NCBI GenBank assembly: GCA_964388085.1
Contig: CAYLZW010000130.1
Span: 1 to 15,055 of the forward strand
DNA length: 15,055 nucleotides
Reading direction: 5' to 3'
DNA from: CAYLZW01 sp964388085
GTDB taxonomy: Bacteria > Myxococcota > UBA727 > CAYLZW01
Positions 1 through 6,348 of this stretch are shown piece by piece. Numbering within the stretch: position 1 is the first letter of the stretch; every line of letters starts with the position of its first letter. The translations under genes and the position numbers were made by a program. A model generated the notes under the pieces. It saw only the letters and a program-made list of their open reading frames with translations, made no database searches and was not told where the DNA came from.

Positions 1-314
1 TCGAGCACGGCACGCGCGGGCAGGTGAGCTACCAGCTCGTGAAGGGCTTCGGCGGAGGCGTCGACGGCGGCAAGACCGAGGAGGGCGTGCTCACCGCCTC
101 GGGTCACTCGGTGAAGATGCACTACCCGGGCGAGCCGAACGGCCTCGCCGACGCGGCGGCGCTCAAGGAGCTGCGGGAGATCGTGCTCAACGTCGAGCAG
201 TTCTTCCAGGACGTCATGGAGCCCGGCAAGGGCTACGCTGTCGACATGGAAGTGTGCCGCGAGAACGAGCAGTGGAAGGTCGTGCAGGCGCGCGTCATCT
301 TGATGGACAAGTGA
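1..314 (+). CDS. PEP/pyruvate-binding (PPDK_N-type) protein, C-terminal part; 5' end outside window
   Basis: The reading frame is already open at the left edge (in-frame codons from base 3) and ends at TGA 312-314, so only about the last 103 residues are visible. The closing part has the shape of the end of the PEP/pyruvate-binding ATP-grasp domain of pyruvate phosphate dikinase and PEP synthase. A helix ending in VEQFF is followed by AVDMEVC, which resembles the family's 'DiEwa' strand, and then by WKVVQARVI, which resembles the family's terminal 'LyiLQaRPi'. That domain binds ATP and phosphorylates a swivelling His domain or, in stand-alone proteins, other partners. The phospho-His and PEP-binding domains would normally follow, but here the protein stops right after this motif, so it is probably a stand-alone or divergent member. 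A GTG at base 24 could start a 96-residue protein, but the frame stays open upstream and truncation by the window is more likely. Assignment rests on the C-terminal motif only. Confidence 0.6.
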   Translation, partial: EHGTRGQVSYQLVKGFGGGVDGGKTEEGVLTASGHSVKMHYPGEPNGLADAAALKELREIVLNVEQFFQDVMEPGKGYAVDMEVCRENEQWKVVQARVILMDK

Positions 315-330
315 CAAGTAGGTGAGAGCC

Positions 331-672
331 ATGGCGTACACGGACAAGCCGGCGGACTTCTTCGCCAAGCTCGAGCAGATGGCGCAGGGGGGACCGCTCG
401 CCGCCGGCCTCGGCACCGTCGCGTTCGACATCGAGGGTGACGACGGCGGCGCCTGGACGGTCGACTTCAGCGCCGGCCTCGTCACGGCGGGCAAGGGCGA
501 GTCGAAGCTGACCGTGCGCGCGCGCGCGGGTGACTTCATGGCCCTCGTCGAGGGGCGCATGACGCCGCAGGACGGCGTGTTGACCGATCGCCTGCAGCTC
601 GCCGGTGACGCGCTCGCGGCCACGAGGCTCGGCGCCTTCCTCGAGCGGCTGTGCGCGCAGCCCTCGGCCTGA
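331..672 (+). CDS. SCP2 sterol-binding-domain protein
   Basis: This 113-residue protein is almost entirely one SCP2-like lipid-binding domain. It shows FDIEGDDGGAWTVDF, then a glycine-rich turn and a strand (SKLTVRARAGDFMALVEG), then a final region (LQLAGDALAATRLGAFL) that matches the family's 'G.l.i.Gd...a..l..ll' ending. SCP2 domains are small alpha/beta folds with a hydrophobic pocket for sterols, acyl-CoA or other lipids; bacterial stand-alone copies are common and mostly uncharacterised. I chose ATG 331 rather than GTG 322 because AGGTGAG (320-326) sits just upstream of it. No signal peptide is present, so it is cytoplasmic. It starts 16 bases after the PPDK_N-type gene and is followed 33 bases later by the PilZ gene, suggesting one operon. 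The ligand cannot be predicted. Confidence 0.85.
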   Translation: MAYTDKPADFFAKLEQMAQGGPLAAGLGTVAFDIEGDDGGAWTVDFSAGLVTAGKGESKLTVRARAGDFMALVEGRMTPQDGVLTDRLQLAGDALAATRLGAFLERLCAQPSA

Positions 673-705
673 GCGCGCGATAACGACGAAGAGGGAGCCA
701 GGACG

Positions 706-1131
706 ATGCAGAGCAGCGAAGCGAGCGACCCGGCCGATCGTCGTCGTCATCCGCGCCACGAGGTCAAGCTCGTCGTGCAGCTCTCGTCGGGGGAGCGCAC
801 CTTCGAGCTGACCAGCGAGAACGTCAGCCTCGGCGGCATCTTCCTCGTCACGCACGGTGAGCCGCTGCCGCTGCACGAGACCGTGCAGCTCGAGCTCGTG
901 CTCCCCAGCGTCAACAACGGCCGTGACAAGCGCATCTCCATCGCGGGCGTGGTGCTCTACCAGGTGCCCGGCAAGGGCGCCGGCGTCGAGTTCTCCTGGT
1001 GGACCGACGACGAGCGCGAGCGGCGCGCGGAGCTCGCGAGGTACCTCATTGATCTGGGGCTGAAGGGCGGCGATCTCGACGACGCGCTCGGTGCCGGGGC
1101 GCTCTCCGAGGCGGCCGAGGTCGACGGCTGA
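706..1131 (+). CDS. PilZ domain protein (probable c-di-GMP receptor)
   Basis: A 141-residue cytoplasmic protein. Residues about 12-115 form a PilZ domain. Both signature c-di-GMP-binding motifs are intact: RxxxR as RRHPR at residues 13-17 and [D/N]xSxxG as NVSLGG at residues 39-44. The strand pattern after them (ETVQLELVLP, ISIAGVVLYQVPGKGAGVEF) fits the PilZ beta barrel, and a helical tail rich in Glu/Arg follows. Single-domain PilZ proteins change partner binding when they bind c-di-GMP; in myxobacteria they affect motility and polysaccharide. ATG 706 is preceded by GAGGGA (691-696) and AGGACG (700-705). It is the last gene of the left-hand group and converges on the degenerate HD-GYP-like gene, with only 9 bases between the two stops, so a shared termination zone is likely. 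Its partner is unknown; the neighbouring HD/HEAT module is a candidate by position only. Confidence 0.9.
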   Translation: MQSSEASDPADRRRHPRHEVKLVVQLSSGERTFELTSENVSLGGIFLVTHGEPLPLHETVQLELVLPSVNNGRDKRISIAGVVLYQVPGKGAGVEFSWWTDDERERRAELARYLIDLGLKGGDLDDALGAGALSEAAEVDG

Positions 1132-1140
1132 ACGCCGGGC

Positions 1141-2427
1141 CTACGCGATCTCCATGGTCACGCCCGGGCCGAGCGCCTTCACCACCTGGCGCGCGAGCAG
1201 GGCCGTGAAGAGGTCGAGCAAGGCCGGGTCGAACTCGTGCTTCATCTGCGAGTGCATGATGCCGAGCGCCGCCTCGGGCGTGAACGCCTCGCGGTAGGGG
1301 CGCGCGCTCGTCAGGGCGTCGAAGCACGAGGCGATGTGGATGATGCGGCCAAAGGCGCCGAGGCGGGGGCCGGGGATCCAGCGCGTTTTGCCGGACGCGT
1401 CCGTCTGCGCGACGGTGAAGTGCTGCTTGGCCTCGTGCGCGGCGAGGATGCACTTGAGCGCCGAGAGGTCGAGCGGGCGGCCCTTCAGCATGATCTTGGC
1501 CGCGAACAGTGGGTTCTTGGTGATGTTCGCGCGCTCCTCGCGCGTGAGGCCGCCCTGCTTGTTCATCACCGCGCTGTCGGCGCCGACCACGCCGATGTCG
1601 TGAAAGAGCGCGGCCTTGCCGAGGTCGAGCAGCTGGTTGCGCGACATGCCGAGCTCGGTGCCGACGACGACGCAGAGCAGCGTCGTGTTCACCGAGTGGA
1701 AGGCGAGGTAGTCGTCGCTGTTGCGCGTCAGCGTCATGCCGAGGAAGTGGTCGGACTGGTCTTTGTAGAGGTCCACCATGTCGCGCAGGATGCGGGACGC
1801 CGGCGTCACGTTCGGCAGCGCCTCGCCCTTCTGTACGCGCTCCAGGAAGTGGCGCATGAAGTAGACCGCGCGCGCGTACACCGTGAGCGCGTACTTCTTG
1901 CGATCGATCTTGCGGCCGGTCTCGATGACGCGGTCGTTCTGCTCCTTGAGGCGCGAGACGATGGTGCGGTATTTGGTCGCCTTGATGGCCACGCTGCCGG
2001 CGAGCTGCGCGTCGTCGTCGTGCAGGCGACCCGAGGTGAAGGCGCGCAAGAAGGCCTTCAGGTCCTCGAGCTGCACGGGGCGCTCGACGTAGAAGCCGCC
2101 GAGGTCACGCTGCTTCAGCTCGCCCGTCAGGTAGCGCACGTTCTCGAGCGAGCTGAACTCCACGCGCAGGAGCTGGCCGTTCAGCGCCAGCATGGTGCCC
2201 GCCGCCTGCAGATCGAAGCGGCGGTCGTAGGCGACGACGGTGTTGATCACCTCGCGCAACATCTCGAGCGGCTGCGCGAAGATGGCGTTGTCGGGGTCGT
2301 ACATGCGCACGTTGCGGACGATCAGGTAGAGCGTGCCGACGGCCTGCGTGCCGAGCGCCTGCAGCTTGCCCTCGCGGCCCTTGCCCGGCGCGCGTCCGGT
2401 CTCGGTGAGCGGGTTCGGCTCGCTCAT
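1141..2427 (-). CDS. HD-A: degenerate HD-GYP-like protein with N-terminal sensor-like domain
   Basis: 428 residues. Residues about 28-130 form an N-terminal alpha/beta domain (RNVRMYDPDNAIF, then a strand around LALNGQLLRVEF, then LEDLKAFLRAF). A conserved block follows at about 172-195 (IDRKKYALTVYARAVYF), then an HD-GYP-type HD domain at about 235-410. Of the family's metal ligands it keeps H244, the H276-D277 pair and H331. It has N305 where the 'HP..G' His is expected, only one His at the usual HHE, no GYP motif, V280 in place of the Lys of 'HDIGK', and S367 in place of the Asp of 'aDvfDALT', although DALTSARPYR itself is preserved. Active HD-GYP proteins hydrolyse c-di-GMP; this one probably has weak or no such activity and may bind ligand or a partner. 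It overlaps the HEAT gene by ATGA (2424-2427), indicating translational coupling, and is a paralogue of the gene at 10561-11805. Confidence 0.82.
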   Translation of the reverse strand: MSEPNPLTETGRAPGKGREGKLQALGTQAVGTLYLIVRNVRMYDPDNAIFAQPLEMLREVINTVVAYDRRFDLQAAGTMLALNGQLLRVEFSSLENVRYLTGELKQRDLGGFYVERPVQLEDLKAFLRAFTSGRLHDDDAQLAGSVAIKATKYRTIVSRLKEQNDRVIETGRKIDRKKYALTVYARAVYFMRHFLERVQKGEALPNVTPASRILRDMVDLYKDQSDHFLGMTLTRNSDDYLAFHSVNTTLLCVVVGTELGMSRNQLLDLGKAALFHDIGVVGADSAVMNKQGGLTREERANITKNPLFAAKIMLKGRPLDLSALKCILAAHEAKQHFTVAQTDASGKTRWIPGPRLGAFGRIIHIASCFDALTSARPYREAFTPEAALGIMHSQMKHEFDPALLDLFTALLARQVVKALGPGVTMEIA

Positions 2428-4226
2428 GCGTGGCCCTCCTCGCCGAGCAGGCGCGAGCGCATGCCGAGCGCGGCCGTGCGCGCCGCCTCGACGACCTCCT
2501 TCGAGTGCAGCTTGTTGTCCTTGGCGACGTCGGCGAGCAGCTGCAGCGTCGGGATCGAGGGCGCGGTCGAGAGCGCGCTGATGATCATCAGCTTCCGGTC
2601 GTCGACGCGCCGCTTGTGCAGCAGGCTCGCCTTCTCCTGCAGCGCCGCGCGCATGTACTCGCGCGTGGGCTCGTCCTCGATGCGCGCGAGGGCGCCGAAG
2701 ATGGCGCGCTTCTCGCCGTCGGGGCGAAGCTCGAAGTCCTCCGCGCGCGCGGCGTCGAGCAGGGGTACGCGCGCCTTGGCGGGTGGGTAGCTGGCGAGGA
2801 TGCGCGCGGCGTGCGCCCGCATCTGCGGCACCTCATGGCGCTGAAACACGTCGAGCACGATGCCGAAGCACTTGTCGTCTTGCGTGCGGCCGATGACCGA
2901 GAGGCCCTCCATGCGCAGCACCGCGTTCTCGTGCTTGAGCACGCCGGCGAACAGCTCGAGCTTGTTGGGCGGGTTGATGCGGTCGATGATGTAGAGCAGC
3001 TCCTTGGCCAGGTTCGACGACGCCGTGGCCAAGCGGTTCGCGAACAGCTGCACGCCGTAGCGACCCACCTCGGCGAGCACGTCCGCGACCATGCGGCGCT
3101 GGTGCGGCGCGTTCAGCGTGTCGAGCAGATCGAGCAGCTGTACGGTGGCGGTCGGGCCGAGGCGCACGAGGTAGCCCTTCACGCCCTCGAGGTCCTTGGT
3201 GGCGCCGGTGTTCAGCGCCGTCGCCACCGCGCGCACGCGCTGGCCTTCGATCATCAGCGCCGCCAGCCGCTCGTTGCAGCTGCGCGCGAGCTCGCGATTG
3301 GCCAACGGCAGATCGGGGCGGTAGGCGAACTTGTCGAGCTGCTCGGTCACCTTCTCGATGGTGGCGAACTTGCCCTCGAGGATGAGGCCGTCGAGCAGCT
3401 GTTCGAAGGCGGCGGCGATGTCGGTGACCTCGCGCTCGTTCGCCGGCAGCTCCATGACCTGAAACAGGATGCCGCAGATCTTCTCGAGCAGGAGCACCTC
3501 GTCGGCGAGGATCTCCCCTTGCGTGCGCGCCTGATCGTCCGGCGTCGCCACCGCGCCCTGCTCGAGCTTCGCCTTCCTGATCTGCGACAGGTTCTCGAGC
3601 TTGAGCTCGAGGTCGTCGAGCGAGACGCGCGCGAACGAGATGGACTCGCCCTTCTCGCTGGTGAGCTCACGGTGCAGGTAGGTGAGCACCTTCTCGACCT
3701 CGACCTCGACCTCCTCGGCGGCGTCGTCCTCGGCGAGCGCGAAGTCGGTCATCACCACCCAGTCGATGCTGGTGAATTCCTCTCGCCATAGGCGCGTGAG
3801 CAGGTCCTCCGAGGGATCGCGCGGCTCGACGCCGATGAGGATCAGGAAGAAGCGCAGCAGCTCTTCGATGGGCACGCCGGGCGCGATGACGAGCAGGCGC
3901 ACGCCCTCCTGCCAGAGCGGGTAGACGATGTTGCGATCGGAGGTGTCGTCCTCGAGGACGTGATGCCGCCCCCACACCAGCGTCGAGACCTCGAGCTTGA
4001 GCTCGAGCGCTCCGAGCTCGAGCACGCGCGAGAACAGGTCGTACGACGGCTGCAGGAAGTCGAGGAACGCGTCCCGCCGGTGGCGGTTGAAGGCGATGCT
4101 CTTGAGCCCGCGCCCGAGCGCCTCGAACGCCTTCTCGAGCGCCCGTACGGCGGCCTTCGGATGATCGTCATCCAGCACCGCGGGCGCGTCGGGGATCGAA
4201 ACGGGTTCCGGCAGGCGGCCGCTCAT
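2424..4226 (-). CDS. HEAT-A: HEAT-type helical-repeat protein, partner of HD-A
   Basis: 600 residues, no signal peptide or membrane segment. Residues about 25-135 form a domain containing SIAFNRHR (43-50) and YPLWQEGVRLLV (102-113), whose layout resembles the N-terminal domain of HD proteins. An acidic stretch with EEVEVEVEKVL (171-181) follows, then RVSLDDLELKLENL, then a mostly helical region from about 240. The C-terminal half (about 350-595) has repeated helix pairs of HEAT/armadillo type, for example LLDLLDTLNAPHQRRMVADV, AVLRMEGLSVIGR and VPQMRAHAARILASY. HEAT solenoids are protein-protein interaction scaffolds. The gene follows the MFS gene by 69 bases on the same strand and overlaps HD-A by 4 bases, so the two products are probably made together and may form a complex. 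It is a clear paralogue of the gene at 8810-10564. The start at 4226 has no strong Shine-Dalgarno site but fits the homology. Biological role unknown. Confidence 0.8.
   Translation of the reverse strand: MSGRLPEPVSIPDAPAVLDDDHPKAAVRALEKAFEALGRGLKSIAFNRHRRDAFLDFLQPSYDLFSRVLELGALELKLEVSTLVWGRHHVLEDDTSDRNIVYPLWQEGVRLLVIAPGVPIEELLRFFLILIGVEPRDPSEDLLTRLWREEFTSIDWVVMTDFALAEDDAAEEVEVEVEKVLTYLHRELTSEKGESISFARVSLDDLELKLENLSQIRKAKLEQGAVATPDDQARTQGEILADEVLLLEKICGILFQVMELPANEREVTDIAAAFEQLLDGLILEGKFATIEKVTEQLDKFAYRPDLPLANRELARSCNERLAALMIEGQRVRAVATALNTGATKDLEGVKGYLVRLGPTATVQLLDLLDTLNAPHQRRMVADVLAEVGRYGVQLFANRLATASSNLAKELLYIIDRINPPNKLELFAGVLKHENAVLRMEGLSVIGRTQDDKCFGIVLDVFQRHEVPQMRAHAARILASYPPAKARVPLLDAARAEDFELRPDGEKRAIFGALARIEDEPTREYMRAALQEKASLLHKRRVDDRKLMIISALSTAPSIPTLQLLADVAKDNKLHSKEVVEAARTAALGMRSRLLGEEGHA
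2434..2440 (-). promoter_or_regulatory. Strong Shine-Dalgarno site of HD-A inside the end of HEAT-A
   Basis: On the minus strand AGGAGGG lies six bases before the ATG at 2427, within the codons for the last residues of HEAT-A. With the ATGA stop/start overlap this fixes the HD-A start and implies coupled translation. The 15-base stretch that contains it (2435-2449) is identical in the second module at 10542-10556. Confidence 0.75.
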
Positions 4227-4295
4227 GGCTGCAGCATACCCCGTTCCCGCATGTGTGCGCGGGTAGGAGCACCCGGGCGTCCGCGCCGAGATTGA

Positions 4296-5591
4296 TCACC
4301 GAGCGTCCGCGCTGGGTCGGCCGGCGACGTCGGCGGGGAGCTTCATCGCCCGGACCGCGAGCAGGAACGGGAGGCGCAGCGCCACCAGCGCGCCGGCGCA
4401 GACGTAACCGATGCCGAGCGAGTAGACATCGGCGACGCGCCCGAGCGCCGGCTGCGTGACCACACCACCCGAGCTTCCCATCAGCGACCAGAAGGAGAGC
4501 ACCGTCGCGCGCTGCTCCGACGGGATGACGTCATTGATGTAGGCCTGCTCGAGCGGCTCGCTGATGGCCCAGCCGAGCGAGATGACAGACAGCAATAGCA
4601 GCGCGAGCCAGAAGCCGAAGGGTGCGGGCAGGCGCTCGGCGAAGCCCACCCCGACGAGCGCGACGGCGCCGACCGACCCCTCGATGAGCATGATGCTGGT
4701 GCGCGCGCGCAGCAGCTTGCGCAGGAGCTTGATGGAGGCGCCGCCAATCATCTGCGCGCCCGCGAAGATCGCCGCCGCCGCGCCCGCGAGCCAGATCGCG
4801 TTAGGATCGCCAAACAGCTCGAGGAGATAGGGCTGAAAGGCGTAGAACGCCCAGATGCCGACGCCCAACCAGAACGGCGCCGCCAGCATGAACATGCGCA
4901 CGGGAGGGTTGCCGAGGCCGTGCCGCACCGATTGGCGCAACGTGCGGCCCACTCGTTTGCGCAGTGAGCCGATGCGCTCGGGCGTGAAGCCGAGATCGTG
5001 CATGGCGAGCGCGGCCGCCGCGATGACGACGAGCAGCAGCCCGGAGCGGGCCGCGTAGGGGACACCGAGGTTGATCTGCGCCAGCAGGCCGCCCGCGATG
5101 GTGCCCACGAGCGTCGCCGCCCCCTGCGCCACCTGCCCATGGCCGAACACCGTGTCGACGTCACCTTCGAATCCCGTGGCCTCGAGCGCATCGACGAGCC
5201 ACGCCTGCGTCGCGCCGGAGAAGAACGTGAAGCCGAGGCCGATGAGCGCGGACACAACGATCCACAGCGCGATGCCCGCGTGCAGCCACCACAGCAGCAG
5301 ATAGAGCAGCGTCGTGACCAATAGCGTGACGGCGCCGACGAGGAACGACGCGCGCCGGCCGACGGTGTCCGCGAGCACGCCGGTCGGGATCTCGAACAGC
5401 ACCATGCCCGCCGTGAACGCGGCGTTGGCGACGAAGGCGGCCGTCAGCGAGAGCCCCGCGTCGAGCAGGAAGAGCGTGTTCACGCCCCAGATGAGCGAGG
5501 CAGCCAGCGTCTCGAGGACGGTGAGCGTGAGGTAGGTGCGGACAATGCGACGCGCGTGCGCGGAGCCGCGCTGTGGGACGGCGGCGTTCAT
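4296..5591 (-). CDS. Major facilitator superfamily transporter
   Basis: From ATG 5591 the product is 431 residues with about 12 hydrophobic segments, normal for an MFS carrier of the inner membrane. The family's motif A after TM2 is present as GVLADTVGRR (residues 71-80), preceded by FEIPT. A cytoplasmic basic loop between the two halves lies at about 203-230 (ERIGSLRKRVGRTLRQ). The second half has YINDVIPSEQRATVLSF (351-367), a conserved stretch of drug-efflux-like MFS proteins. Substrate cannot be told. The frame is open far upstream; a second candidate start is ATG 5675, whose A is shared with the TAA stop of the lipoprotein gene (TAATG overlap). That would add 28 residues without hydrophobic character. 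Neither start has a good Shine-Dalgarno site, so coupled translation from 5675 remains possible. It is probably transcribed with the upstream lipoprotein gene and perhaps with HEAT-A and HD-A downstream. Confidence 0.88.
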   Translation of the reverse strand: MNAAVPQRGSAHARRIVRTYLTLTVLETLAASLIWGVNTLFLLDAGLSLTAAFVANAAFTAGMVLFEIPTGVLADTVGRRASFLVGAVTLLVTTLLYLLLWWLHAGIALWIVVSALIGLGFTFFSGATQAWLVDALEATGFEGDVDTVFGHGQVAQGAATLVGTIAGGLLAQINLGVPYAARSGLLLVVIAAAALAMHDLGFTPERIGSLRKRVGRTLRQSVRHGLGNPPVRMFMLAAPFWLGVGIWAFYAFQPYLLELFGDPNAIWLAGAAAAIFAGAQMIGGASIKLLRKLLRARTSIMLIEGSVGAVALVGVGFAERLPAPFGFWLALLLLSVISLGWAISEPLEQAYINDVIPSEQRATVLSFWSLMGSSGGVVTQPALGRVADVYSLGIGYVCAGALVALRLPFLLAVRAMKLPADVAGRPSADAR

Positions 5592-5674
5592 GGTGCTTTT
5601 GAAACGTACCGTCTCCCCGCCGGAGGCACCCTCAGCACGGTCTCCGCGCCCAAACGGGGGCGTGAGCAGCGCCA

Positions 5675-6238
5675 TTATGGCTCGCGGCCGGACGCCTCGA
5701 GGGTGACGCTCGTCGGTAGGCCCGTGTCGACGTTGAGCGCGTCCGAATAGACCTCGAGCACGCCCGCGCAGGGGCCCGGCTCGGTGGGCGCGAAGGTCAC
5801 CTCTACGCACGCCACGGCGTCGGGGGGCAGGGTGACGGCCTCGAAGTCGGAGACGGACAGCGCCGGGCACGAGTCGTGCGAAAGATCGACGAGGTAGAGC
5901 GTCACGTCACCAGGCGAGATGTTGATGAAGAACAGCTCCGCCGAGGAGCTCTCCCCTACGGCGACGTCGGCGATCGGCAGCGCACAACCGTCCTGGGCGA
6001 CGCCGCACGTCGGCGCCTCGGCCGGCTCGCACACCTCGGGGCCGTCCTCGCCTTGCCAGGACAAGAACAATTTCCCCCCGCGCGTCCGTCCCGGAATGGG
6101 TTGCAGCGGAAGGGTCGCGCTCGACGTCGACGCTACCTCCACGCGGCGCGCCGCTCGATCACAGGGCGTCGCGGGCGCAGGCTCGCCGCAGGCCGTGAGC
6201 GCGAGCGCGACGAGAGAGGTGCAGGCAAGCCGTGACAT
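5675..6238 (-). CDS. Lipoprotein with ASH-like (Ig-fold) domain
   Basis: From ATG 6238 the product is 187 residues. It starts with a short lipoprotein signal (basic MSR, hydrophobic core, lipobox LTAC with Cys17), so the mature protein should be lipidated and sit on the outer or inner membrane facing the periplasm. Residues about 88-185 look like an ASH-type immunoglobulin-like domain: PIADVAVGESSSAELFFINI, then ACVEVTFAPTEPGPCAGVLEV and a final TSVTLEASG. Several Cys (26, 70, 78, 85, 124, 144, 157) could form disulfides. ASH-like lipoproteins are frequent in Polyangia and have no general function. A longer open frame runs to 6466, but its extra part is Arg-rich and not signal-like, so 6238 is preferred. 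The stop TAA (5677-5675) overlaps a candidate MFS start. No good Shine-Dalgarno site is visible. Confidence 0.8.
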   Translation of the reverse strand: MSRLACTSLVALALTACGEPAPATPCDRAARRVEVASTSSATLPLQPIPGRTRGGKLFLSWQGEDGPEVCEPAEAPTCGVAQDGCALPIADVAVGESSSAELFFINISPGDVTLYLVDLSHDSCPALSVSDFEAVTLPPDAVACVEVTFAPTEPGPCAGVLEVYSDALNVDTGLPTSVTLEASGREP

Positions 6239-6348
6239 GTCACGAGAGGATAGCTCCGCGCAGGGTCGCGCAGGCGACGTGCCCCCCGATGGCATGCGTG
6301 AGGGGCGACGCTTGACGACGTCGCGCGCGGGGAACAGCCTCCGCCTCG
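6239..6348. promoter_or_regulatory. Divergent intergenic region between lipoprotein and amidase genes
   Basis: This 110-base gap must hold the promoters of both the leftward lipoprotein/MFS group and the rightward amidase group. On the plus strand TTGACG at 6312-6317 resembles a -35 box but has no convincing -10 at the right distance. On the minus strand TATCCT (6251-6246) resembles a -10 but would leave almost no leader before ATG 6238. I cannot place either promoter with confidence. Confidence 0.4.

Noticed and set aside
1237..2790. 517-residue open frame on the plus strand opposite HD-A and the end of HEAT-A
   Set aside because: Composition is dominated by Arg, Ala, Val, Leu, Glu and His as expected for the antisense of GC-rich coding DNA; the minus-strand genes have clear domains and paralogues.
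2430..3791. 453-residue plus-strand open frame opposite HEAT-A
   Set aside because: Antisense shadow; HEAT-A on the minus strand has a full-length paralogue at 8810-10564.
4246..4265. Hairpin CCCGC...GCGGG between the MFS and HEAT-A genes
   Set aside because: Only five base pairs, no T-run on either strand; not a credible terminator.
5592..5870. Extended N-terminus of the MFS frame upstream of 5591
   Set aside because: Beyond ATG 5675 the frame is the Arg-rich alternative reading of the lipoprotein gene; only the 5675 start remains as an alternative.
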